DNA of 8,845 nucleotides from Acidobacteriota bacterium (GTDB lineage Bacteria > Acidobacteriota > Vicinamibacteria > Vicinamibacterales > UBA2999), in contig CANIAI010000073.1 in assembly GCA_947465275.1 (NCBI GenBank), positions 1-8,845 on the forward strand, read 5' to 3'. Positions 1 to 6,223 of this stretch are shown here, in pieces. The translations under genes were made by a program, and so were the position numbers. Position 1 is the stretch's first letter; each line of letters opens with the position of its first letter. The notes beneath the pieces were generated by a model that was not told the origin of the DNA, searched no databases, and worked only from the letters and a program-made list of their open reading frames with translations.

Positions 1-2
1 TG

Positions 3-431
3 GGGTCCGGCGAGGTCCTGTTCCCCGGAGCCGCCGAGTTCATCCGCGCCGCGGCTGGCGCGGTGCCGATCGCGATCGCCTCCGGCGCCCTGCGCCACGA
101 GATCGACGAGATCCTCGAGGCGGCCGGGCTCGCCTCGCTCTTCACGACGATCGTCGCCTCCGGTGACACGCCGGCGAGCAAGCCGGCGCCCGATCCGTAC
201 CGGCTCGCGTTCGAGCGGCTGCGCGCGCGTCACCCGCACCTCGACCCGCGGCGCTGCGTCGCCATCGAGGACTCGCGGTGGGGCCTCGTGTCGGCGAGCG
301 GCGCCGGGCTCCGGCTCGTCGGCCTGACCACGAGTTATCCCGCCGACGCGCTGCCCGATGCGGAGCTGATCGTCGAGGGGCTTCACCGGCTGACGCTGCC
401 TGCGCTCGACGCACTCGTCGCGGGAGCCTGA
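3..431 (+). CDS. HAD-superfamily hydrolase, 3' part (beta-phosphoglucomutase-like)
   Basis: This is the C-terminal part of a haloacid dehalogenase-type phosphatase or phosphoglucomutase, probably cytosolic. The frame is open from the first bases of the window and ends at TGA 429-431, so the start and motif I (DxDGT) lie upstream. About 142 residues are visible. Motif II is the Ser in IASGA (about 72-86), motif III is the Lys in ASKPAPDPY (about 174-200), and motif IV is the acidic pair in CVAIEDSRWG (about 256-285). The SKP..DPY and EDS..G spacing is typical of HAD subfamily IA, the beta-PGM/CbbY/phosphoglycolate phosphatase branch. The substrate cannot be named. A GTG at 63 could be mistaken for a start, but coding sequence with family-like content (LFPGAAEFI) continues upstream of it. 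The SirB1-like gene follows after 4 bases, so they are probably cotranscribed. Confidence 0.9.
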   Translation, partial: GSGEVLFPGAAEFIRAAAGAVPIAIASGALRHEIDEILEAAGLASLFTTIVASGDTPASKPAPDPYRLAFERLRARHPHLDPRRCVAIEDSRWGLVSASGAGLRLVGLTTSYPADALPDAELIVEGLHRLTLPALDALVAGA

Positions 432-435
432 CACC

Positions 436-1320
436 ATGCCCGTGCGCACCGAACTCGCCGACGCCATCGTCGCCGCCACCAACGCCCCGGGCAGCGGGCT
501 CGCGGAGTCGGCGCTCGTCATCGCGCGGCTCGAATACCCACGGCTCGACAGCGCGCGGTACATCGCCCTGCTCGATCGGCTCGGCGACGGCGCCCAGCGC
601 GCCATCGCGGAGCAGACGCGGACGGCCGGCGACCCGTCGACGCTCGGCTGCATCAAGGCGTTCAACGACTACCTGTTCACGAGCCAGAAGTTCGCGGGCA
701 ACCGGCAGCGGTACGAGGACCCCCGCAACAGCTGCCTGAACGAAGTGCTCGACCGGCGCACCGGCATTCCAATCACGATGTCGCTGGTCTACATGGAGAT
801 CGGCCGGCGGGCGGGACTGCGGATCGACGGGGTGAACTTCCCCGGGCACTTCCTGGTGCGGTGTCCCGAGATCGGCGGACGCGGGGGTACGGGGCTGATC
901 GTCGACCCGTTCCACGGCGGCGCCCTGCTGTCCGAACCGGATTGCCGGCTGCTGCTGCAGAAGCACGTCGGCCCGAAGGTGGCCTTCAGCCCGTCGCTGC
1001 TGGCGCCGGCGACCCGTCAGCAGATCGTCGCGCGGATGCTGCTGAACCTGAAGCGCCTGTACGTGAGCATGCGCTCGTTCCCCCAGGCGCGCGAGGTGAC
1101 CGAGATGCTGCTGGCGCTCACGCCGTCAGCGCTCGGCGAACTGCGGGACCGCGGGCTGCTCGCTTACCACCTCAACGACGTGAGCGGCGCGCTGCGAGAC
1201 CTGCAGACCTACCTGAAGCTGTCGGGGATGAGCGAAAGCGATCGCGAGACCCGCCAGGAATACGCGCAGATCTGGGAGCACGTGAAGACGCTCCGTCGCC
1301 GCGCCGCCGCGCTCAACTGA
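436..1320 (+). CDS. SirB1-family transglutaminase-like / TPR protein
   Basis: The product is a 294-residue protein of the SirB1/UPF0162 family: a transglutaminase-like fold followed by tetratricopeptide-type helices. The family signature lies at residues 95-142: DPRNSCLNEVLDRRTGIP (95-112), then SLVYMEIGRRAGL and FPGHFLVR with His138. Asp157 in VDPFHGG could serve as the acidic member of a His/Asp pair. Residues about 190-290 are helical and TPR-like (MLLNLKRLYVSMRSFPQAREV, then LLAYHLNDVSGALRDLQTYL). Members are usually about 270-290 residues, so this looks full length. The biochemical role of the family is not settled; a protease or transglutaminase-like activity is only inferred from the fold. 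Cys100 stands where I recall many relatives having an aromatic residue, so it should not be assumed catalytic. The ATG at 436 is preceded by GGGAG at 422-426, a well-placed ribosome binding site inside the end of the upstream gene. Confidence 0.9.
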   Translation: MPVRTELADAIVAATNAPGSGLAESALVIARLEYPRLDSARYIALLDRLGDGAQRAIAEQTRTAGDPSTLGCIKAFNDYLFTSQKFAGNRQRYEDPRNSCLNEVLDRRTGIPITMSLVYMEIGRRAGLRIDGVNFPGHFLVRCPEIGGRGGTGLIVDPFHGGALLSEPDCRLLLQKHVGPKVAFSPSLLAPATRQQIVARMLLNLKRLYVSMRSFPQAREVTEMLLALTPSALGELRDRGLLAYHLNDVSGALRDLQTYLKLSGMSESDRETRQEYAQIWEHVKTLRRRAAALN

Positions 1321-1963
1321 CGGTCGGACCGTCCGCGCATCCGGCGCACCGCAGTTCGAGCCCGATCTTCCCGGCCCGCCCCTCCGGCGTCAGCACCCAC
1401 GGCCTGAGCTGCCAGGGCGGCATGTGGCGCACGTGCTGCGTGTGCCCGCATTCGAGGTCGGCCACCCAGTGCTGCTCGGCGTCCTGGTGGAAGCCGATGA
1501 TGCGCCTGGCCGGACGGATGGTGCGGATGCCCGGCCCGATACGCCCGGCGAACTCCCGCACCGCCCAGGCGTGGCTCTCGTGCATCAACTGCTGCGCGGC
1601 CTGGTCGGGCGGCAGCCACAGGGTCGTGTGCCCTGCCTCGGTCGGCGTGCCGGTGTCGTCGACGATCGAAATCGCGAAGAAGCTGCTCGGCTTCTCGTAC
1701 AGAGACGTCGCCTGGACGGCCAGGCCCAGGCAGTCGCCGACGGCGATGCGCCACCCGCACTCCTCCATCGCCTCGCGCGCCAGCGCCGACTCCGGCGTCT
1801 CGTTCGGGTCGATGCCGCCGCCGGGCAGGAAGGTACCGTCAGGCGCGCGGACGATTGCGACCTGCCCGCGCTCGTTCACCGCCAGCGCGTAGACGCTGGG
1901 CCTGAACGTGCGGGTGCGCTCGTCGCGCGGGCCGAACCGGCGGGCCGTGCTCCACTCATGCAC
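1313..1963 (-). CDS. Nudix hydrolase fused to a C-terminal DUF3565 domain
   Basis: The product is a 216-residue two-domain protein. Residues about 20-140 form a Nudix hydrolase domain with a complete Nudix box at 49-71 (G-x5-E-x7-REAMEECGW), so it should hydrolyse a nucleoside diphosphate linked to another moiety with a divalent metal; the substrate is unknown. Residues about 153-210 match DUF3565 as I know it: IIGFHQDAEQHWVADLECGH, then THVRH-like, PPWQLRPWVLT and a terminal CxxC. Cys172, His174, Cys206 and Cys209 could bind zinc (inference). DUF3565 is familiar to me as a small stand-alone protein of about 60-80 residues. No stop or frame change separates the domains. The start is GTG at 1963; no in-frame Met occurs before residue 66, inside the Nudix box. 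It is the last gene of the operon, 9 bases after the dipeptidase stop, and its stop overlaps that of the convergent SirB1-like gene. Confidence 0.92.
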   Translation of the reverse strand: MHEWSTARRFGPRDERTRTFRPSVYALAVNERGQVAIVRAPDGTFLPGGGIDPNETPESALAREAMEECGWRIAVGDCLGLAVQATSLYEKPSSFFAISIVDDTGTPTEAGHTTLWLPPDQAAQQLMHESHAWAVREFAGRIGPGIRTIRPARRIIGFHQDAEQHWVADLECGHTQHVRHMPPWQLRPWVLTPEGRAGKIGLELRCAGCADGPTVS

Positions 1964-1972
1964 GCCGCGATA

Positions 1973-3352
1973 CTACGTCAACCCGGCGATCTCGTCGTAG
2001 AGATACGCCGACGCGATGATGCCGTTGTGGAAGTTGCCAAGGTCGAGCTTCTCGTCGGGAGCGTGGGCATTCTCGTCCGGAAGCCCAACACCGAACAGCA
2101 CGCTCGGCACGCCGAGCGCCTCCTGGAAGGTCGACACCACCGGAATCGAGCCACCCTCGCGGTTGAACACCGGCGTCTTGCCGAAGCCCTTCTCGATCGC
2201 ACGCCCCGCCGCGCGGACGAACTTGTTGTCGAACTCCGCCATCCAGGCCTTGCCGCCCTGCATGCGGGTGACCTTCACCTCGACGGTCTTCGGGCACACC
2301 TTCTTCAGGTAGGCCTCGAACTGCGCGGCGATCTTGTCAGGGTCCTGCGCCGGCACGAGCCGCATGCTCACCTTCGCCATGGCGACGGCCGGAATCACCG
2401 TCTTCGCCCCTTCGCCGGTGAAGCCCGAGAGCAGCCCGTTCACCTCGAAGGTCGGACGTCCCCACACCCGCTCGAGCGTCGTGTAGCCGCTCTCGCCGAA
2501 CAGCTTCGGCGCGCCGAGTTCCTTCCGGTAGCGCGTCTCGTTGAACGGCAGCTTCCGCCATTCCGCCCGCTCCTCCTCGGTGAGCTCGCGGACGTCGTCG
2601 TAGAAGCCCGGAATCTTGATGCGCCCGCTCCGGTCCTTCATCGCGGCCAGCACGTTCGCGAGCACGAAGGCCGGGTTCGCCACCGCGCCGCCGAACGAGC
2701 CCGAGTGCAGGTCGCTCTTCGTGCCGCGCAGGTCGATCTGGAAGTAGGCCAGGCCCCGCAGGCCGTAGCAGATCGACGGCACCCCGCGGTCGAACATCGG
2801 CGAGTCGGAGATGACGACGACGTCCGAGGCGAGCAGCTCCTGGTGGCTCCGCACGAACGCGTCGAGGTTCATGCTGCCGACCTCTTCCTCGCCCTCGATG
2901 AAGAACTTGATGTTCACCGGCAGGCGGCCCTGCTGCTTCATGAAGGCCTCCACGGCCTTGATGTGCATGAACACCTGTCCCTTGTCGTCGGCGGCGCCGC
3001 GCGCGAAGATCTCGCCGTCACGCACCGTCGGCTCGAAGGGCGGGCTCGTCCAGAGGTTGACCGGGTCGACCGGCTGCACGTCGTAGTGCCCGTAGTAGAG
3101 GATCGTCGGCTTGCCGGGCGCATGGAGCCATTCGCCGTACACCACCGGATTCCCCGGCGTCTCGAGCAACCGCACGTTCTCGAGGCCCGCCTCGGTGATG
3201 GCGGTGGCCGTCCACTCCGCCGCCCGGCGCACGTCGTCCGCATGCTGCGGGAGGGCGCTGATGCTCGGGATGGAGAGGTACTGCTTCAGTTCCTCCACGT
3301 ACCGGTCGCGGTGGAGGTTGATGTAGTCGACGATCTGGTCCATGGCCATCAT
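1973..3352 (-). CDS. M20-family zinc dipeptidase (CNDP/carnosinase-like)
   Basis: The product is a 459-residue metallopeptidase of family M20, probably a cytosolic nonspecific dipeptidase with two zinc ions; no signal peptide is seen. Metal-site motifs appear in order: YYGHYDVQP (His89, Asp91), RGAADDKGQ (bridging Asp at 122/123), IEGEEEVGS (catalytic Glu and zinc Glu at 155/156), the Asp of ISDSP (Asp183) and His430 in ENAHAPDE. The dimerisation lid sits at about 205-330 and carries DLHSGSFGGAVANP with His216. Length is normal for CNDP-type dipeptidases (about 450-480). The chosen ATG at 3352 overlaps the TGA of pcs as ATGA, which suggests coupled translation. ATGs at 3349 and 3343 follow within three codons and cannot be excluded. 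There is no strong Shine-Dalgarno sequence. ArgE/DapE relatives share the fold, but the YYGHYDVQPVDP and lid motifs favour a dipeptidase. Confidence 0.93.
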   Translation of the reverse strand: MMAMDQIVDYINLHRDRYVEELKQYLSIPSISALPQHADDVRRAAEWTATAITEAGLENVRLLETPGNPVVYGEWLHAPGKPTILYYGHYDVQPVDPVNLWTSPPFEPTVRDGEIFARGAADDKGQVFMHIKAVEAFMKQQGRLPVNIKFFIEGEEEVGSMNLDAFVRSHQELLASDVVVISDSPMFDRGVPSICYGLRGLAYFQIDLRGTKSDLHSGSFGGAVANPAFVLANVLAAMKDRSGRIKIPGFYDDVRELTEEERAEWRKLPFNETRYRKELGAPKLFGESGYTTLERVWGRPTFEVNGLLSGFTGEGAKTVIPAVAMAKVSMRLVPAQDPDKIAAQFEAYLKKVCPKTVEVKVTRMQGGKAWMAEFDNKFVRAAGRAIEKGFGKTPVFNREGGSIPVVSTFQEALGVPSVLFGVGLPDENAHAPDEKLDLGNFHNGIIASAYLYDEIAGLT

Positions 3353-4065
3353 GATAAGCCAGCGCTGTGTCGCCGGCCGCGCCGCGCCTCGAGGAGGAGC
3401 GACAGGCCGGTGTACCAGGCCGGGAAGAAGAAGGAGGCGGTCACCCAGCCCCGTGAGACGTCGGGCATCGACCAGACGATCCAGAACAGCAGCCCGGCCC
3501 AGGCGATGCCCAGCACGTTGGTGGGGGTGCGCAGCACCGGGGTCCTCGAGGGATACACGAACCGGACGGGGGCGAAGACCAGCGCCGCCAGCACCAGCAG
3601 CAACACGCCGTTGACCTGCGGCGGCCAGCGGCAGACCAGCAGGTAGCAGACGACGATGTTCCAGTAGGACGGAAACCCCGAGAAGAAGTGGTCGGCGGTC
3701 TTCGCCTCGGCGCGCGCGAAGCCGAGCGCGCTCGAGAGCAGCATGGCGCCGCAGACCCAGGGCATCCAGGGTTCGGGCACCAGGATCGCGCGCCACACCA
3801 GCAGCACCGGCACGAACACGAACGTGAGGTAGTCGACGATGTCGTCGAGACCAGCACCGTTGAAGCCGGGCAGCGCCTCCTTCACCCGGGCGAGCCGCGC
3901 GAGTGTGCCATCGGTGGCGTCGACCACGATTGCCACCCCGAGCCAGAGGAGCGCCTCGCGGAACCGGTAGTTGAAGGTCTCGATGGCGGCGAGGAACGCC
4001 AGGACGGCCCCCGAGGCCGTGTAGAGATGGACGAGCCACGCGACGGGGCGGCTCGGGGCGCCCAC
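3349..4065 (-). CDS. pcs: Phosphatidylcholine synthase (CDP-diacylglycerol-choline O-phosphatidyltransferase)
   Basis: The product is a 238-residue multi-pass inner-membrane enzyme that condenses choline with CDP-diacylglycerol to give phosphatidylcholine and CMP. The CDP-alcohol phosphatidyltransferase motif is at 49-78: Asp49, Asp52-Gly53, Ala56-Arg57, Gly70, Asp74 and Asp78. The 12-residue spacing between AR and G, instead of the usual 8, is the Pcs form as I recall it from rhizobial enzymes. Further Pcs-like blocks are VKEALPGF (61-68), FFSGFPSYWNIVV (127-139), and FVYPSRTPVLR followed by TNVLGIAW (about 169-189). Hydrophobic segments lie at about 10-30, 38-50, 80-95, 103-118, 134-146, 152-170, 183-199 and 207-225. 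Length matches the family (about 230-255). The start is GTG at 4065, whose G is also the last base of the upstream TAG (TAGTG). It ends inside the dipeptidase start codon. The enzyme needs choline from the environment; no choline transporter is visible next to it. Confidence 0.9.
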   Translation of the reverse strand: MGAPSRPVAWLVHLYTASGAVLAFLAAIETFNYRFREALLWLGVAIVVDATDGTLARLARVKEALPGFNGAGLDDIVDYLTFVFVPVLLVWRAILVPEPWMPWVCGAMLLSSALGFARAEAKTADHFFSGFPSYWNIVVCYLLVCRWPPQVNGVLLLVLAALVFAPVRFVYPSRTPVLRTPTNVLGIAWAGLLFWIVWSMPDVSRGWVTASFFFPAWYTGLSLLLEARRGRRHSAGLS

Positions 4066-5612
4066 TAGAGTCGGCGGACGGCCGCGGGAAAGTCGCGCCA
4101 GACCGGGACGCCACAGAAGTGCGTCCCCTCGGTGCAGCGCGGCGAGACGAGTCCGTTCCGGATCACACAGGGGGGACCGATGTGCCGGCCGATGCGCGGG
4201 TGCGCCGCACGCACCTGCTCCAGTTCGTCCATCGAGGCGAGGTAGATCTCTTCCTGCGCGTTGAAGCAGGTGCGCAGCGTCCACTTGTGAACAAGCGAGA
4301 GCAGCGAGCCCGACTCGATGAAGCGCAGCGTCTTCGCGTTCGGCAGCACGTAGAGCGCGTACTCGAGCGGCACGCCGAGCGCGAGCAGGCGGTTCTTCGT
4401 GTCCCACGCCTCGCGCATCGAGGCGTCGTACACCACCTGCGCCCTCGGATTCGCGGCGATCAGCCTCGGCGTGATGTAGTCGGGCACCGCGGTGTCGGTC
4501 AATGTCATCAACGGGCGCGACGCCGGCACCATCCGGTGCCGCTGGTCCTGCGAGTCGGCCGTGTGGCTGAGCCGCTTCTCGAAGACGTAGGTCACGTGGT
4601 GCAGCGACCGCATCAGCGGCGAGTGGTGCCCCACGTTCAGCACGTCGAGCCGGTAGCTGTTGCGCGCCGGGTTGAGCACGCGGTCGAGCGCCTCGTCGTC
4701 CGGCATCTCGGCGTCGCTCAGCCCGAACACCGAGCGCACCGCGTCGGCGAGAATCGCCTCGGCCTCCGGCGAGCAGTCGCGCAGGCGCGACCAGCGCCCG
4801 TTCAGCCGCGCGTCGAAGGCCGACGCGTAGCGATCGCCGGCACCCTGTGTCCGGGGGAACTCGCGCGGCAGCGACGCCTCGGGCAGCGACTCGCCCGGAA
4901 TCGGCCCGAGCCCGACCTTCTCGAAGAAGAGCGGGTCCCACTCCTTCACCTGCCGCACCATCTCGCCGATGACGAGGCACGTCTCGTAGGGGACGTCACC
5001 GGAGTTCATCATCCGGTAGAGGCGGTGCAGCACGATGCCCGAGACGGTGTGCACCATCGAGGTGAACGCCGCGATCGGGATCACGTAGCGGGCGGTCTCG
5101 ATGGCGCGCTTCTCGGCGTCGCGCTCGATCTGCTTCAGCCGCTCGGGCTGCGTGGTCGGCCTGACGTAGCGCAGCTCCTTCAGGATGGCCCACGCATCGT
5201 CCTTGAGCAGGGCCGAGAGCTCGGCGTAGCGGTCCCAGGCGCGGAGGATCGCCTGCTCGTACACGTCGAGCGCCTCTCCCGCGATCGGCGGCACGAACGC
5301 GCGCGGTTCGCGCAGCTTCACGTAGCGCTGGCTCGACTGCTCCGAGTTGTAGAACGGATACGAATGCAGGAACGACCAGACGAACTGGCGCGAGATGTTC
5401 TCGAGGCCGAACTCGAAGTGCGCGTGCTGGTAGACCGTGTGGTGCCCGGCGTCGAACGTGAGCGCGCCGATCGAGTCGCGCTGCCGGTCGGTCACCTCGG
5501 CGGTGCCGATCACGCGGGGCGAATAGCACGTACGCGCCGCCGCGATGGCGCCATCGAACGGCGCCTGCGGGGCCGATCGCAGGGTGACACTGGGCGGGGC
5601 CGTCGAAAGCAC
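4065..5612 (-). CDS. Duplicated ThyX-family (FAD-dependent thymidylate synthase-like) protein
   Basis: The product is a 515-residue protein, about twice the length of a normal ThyX (220-250), made of two ThyX-like halves. The N half (about 8-225) has ARTCYSPR (26-33), SRQFVWSFLHSYPF then NSEQSSQRYVKL (74-100) and TARYVIP (173-179). The C half (about 310-462) has ARNSYRLDVLNVGHHSP (316-332), SHTADSQDQRHRMVPASR (349-366), LGVPLEYALYVLPNA (412-426) and LRTCFNAQEEI (446-456), the last matching the LR...AQ.EI block of ThyX. The canonical RHRx7S signature is absent from the N half, and the RHR at 358-360 in the C half has the wrong spacing to Ser. The residues after 470 hold Cys482, His499 and Cys493/Cys500. 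Normal ThyX methylates dUMP using FAD, NADPH and methylene-tetrahydrofolate; whether this protein does so is unclear. The start is GTG at 5612, with an in-frame TAG at 5625-5627 just upstream. First gene of the operon. Confidence 0.85.
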   Translation of the reverse strand: MLSTAPPSVTLRSAPQAPFDGAIAAARTCYSPRVIGTAEVTDRQRDSIGALTFDAGHHTVYQHAHFEFGLENISRQFVWSFLHSYPFYNSEQSSQRYVKLREPRAFVPPIAGEALDVYEQAILRAWDRYAELSALLKDDAWAILKELRYVRPTTQPERLKQIERDAEKRAIETARYVIPIAAFTSMVHTVSGIVLHRLYRMMNSGDVPYETCLVIGEMVRQVKEWDPLFFEKVGLGPIPGESLPEASLPREFPRTQGAGDRYASAFDARLNGRWSRLRDCSPEAEAILADAVRSVFGLSDAEMPDDEALDRVLNPARNSYRLDVLNVGHHSPLMRSLHHVTYVFEKRLSHTADSQDQRHRMVPASRPLMTLTDTAVPDYITPRLIAANPRAQVVYDASMREAWDTKNRLLALGVPLEYALYVLPNAKTLRFIESGSLLSLVHKWTLRTCFNAQEEIYLASMDELEQVRAAHPRIGRHIGPPCVIRNGLVSPRCTEGTHFCGVPVWRDFPAAVRRL

Positions 5613-5621
5613 GAACGATAG

Positions 5622-5627
5622 ATTCTA
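5622..5627 (-). promoter_or_regulatory. Candidate -10 box of the ThyX-like/pcs operon
   Basis: The minus strand reads TAGAAT at 5627-5622, one mismatch from TATAAT. Only 9 bases separate it from the GTG start at 5612, so transcription would begin within a few bases of the start codon. No Shine-Dalgarno sequence fits in that space, and an in-frame stop (TAG 5625-5627) rules out a longer protein. I see no good -35 box at 16-18 bases. A near-leaderless mRNA is inferred. Confidence 0.4.
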
Positions 5628-5804
5628 CTGCCGCCGGCGCGCGGCATGCCACGAGGTGCGCCGGAGCCACCTTAGTCCGCGCGACCAGGTCGGCCGACAG
5701 ACCTCGGACGCAGCGGCCACACATGGCGACACGCCCCGGCCGCTGCCGCGCAGGCTCACCCGCCGAGCGGCCCCCCTGCTGAGCCACTGCGGGGCTGGTC
5801 GCCC

Positions 5805-5821
5805 TAGAATGGGAGCGGAGG
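5805..5821 (+). promoter_or_regulatory. Candidate -10 box and ribosome binding site for the DUF6152 gene
   Basis: TAGAAT at 5805-5810 is a plausible -10 box, with only a weak candidate -35. It is followed by two purine-rich runs; GGAGG at 5817-5821 lies 9 bases before the ATG at 5831. The ribosome binding site decides in favour of ATG 5831 over the in-frame TTG at 5822. The -10 assignment is weaker than the ribosome-site assignment. The rest of the divergent 5613-5804 region holds no gene that I can support. Confidence 0.5.
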
Positions 5822-5830
5822 TTGAGACAC

Positions 5831-6217
5831 ATGCAGCACTCATCATCAGCGCGCTCCGTCATCCTTGCGGCGGTCGCATTTGCGGTCGGCACGCTCACCG
5901 CCTCCCTCGGGGCGCATCACGGGTGGGGTGGCTATTCGGACAAGGATTTCGAGCTCACCGGCACCGTCGAGAAGGCCGTCAGCATGGCCGGTCCGCACGC
6001 CACCATGCGCGTTCAGTCGGAAGGCACGATCTGGGACATCACGCTCGCGCCGCCGGCACGCACGGAGCGGGCGGGTTTGAAGGAGGGCATCATTCCGGTT
6101 GGCGCGAAAGTCACCGCACAGGGACACCGTCACATGAATCCCAACCGCTTCGAGGTGAAGACCGAACGGGTCATCTGGGGCGACAAGGTGTTCAACGTCT
6201 ACCCGGATCGCGACTAG
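5831..6217 (+). CDS. Secreted DUF6152-family protein
   Basis: The product is a small exported protein of 128 residues. A signal peptide is clear: a short N region with Arg8, a hydrophobic core at 9-26 and an Ala-rich cleavage site around LGA|HHGW (28/29). The mature part starts with His-His-Gly-Trp and continues with FELTGTVEKAV (40-50), GPHATMRVQ (54-62), WDITLAPPAR (68-77), GAKVTAQGHRH (91-101) and a C-terminal VWGD-like IWGDKVFNVYP. HHGW after the signal peptide, the GTV..v....PH block and the G..V...G.R block are what I recognise as DUF6152, a small beta-rich periplasmic family without a known function. Several His residues (29, 30, 56, 99, 101) could bind metal, but this is only a suggestion. 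GGAGG at 5817-5821 supports the start. The DUF6644 membrane gene follows after 6 bases. Confidence 0.85.
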   Translation: MQHSSSARSVILAAVAFAVGTLTASLGAHHGWGGYSDKDFELTGTVEKAVSMAGPHATMRVQSEGTIWDITLAPPARTERAGLKEGIIPVGAKVTAQGHRHMNPNRFEVKTERVIWGDKVFNVYPDRD

Positions 6218-6223
6218 GCGCAC

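Noticed and set aside
1209..1760. A 183-codon minus-strand frame across the Nudix and SirB1-like genes.
   Set aside because: It is a shadow frame of the Nudix gene with low-complexity Arg/Ala content.
1424..3646. A 740-codon open frame on the plus strand opposite the Nudix, dipeptidase and pcs genes.
   Set aside because: It is Arg/His/Val/Leu-rich with no recognisable domain, and lies antisense to three well-supported genes. Long antisense frames are expected in GC-rich DNA.
3353..4114. Extension of the dipeptidase frame upstream, to 713 codons.
   Set aside because: That region is the out-of-frame shadow of pcs. M20 homology begins just after ATG 3352.
3349..4980. Extension of the pcs frame far upstream, to 543 codons.
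   Set aside because: The part upstream of 4065 overlaps the ThyX-like gene in another frame, is Arg/Ala-rich and has no family match; the GTG overlapping the ThyX-like stop gives the normal Pcs length.
4119..5621. A 500-codon open frame on the plus strand opposite the ThyX-like gene.
   Set aside because: Composition is dominated by Arg, Val and Leu with low complexity; it is the antisense shadow of a gene with clear family motifs.
5625..5846. A 73-codon frame on the minus strand in the divergent region.
   Set aside because: No ribosome binding site, no recognisable protein features, and it overlaps the promoter region of both flanking genes.
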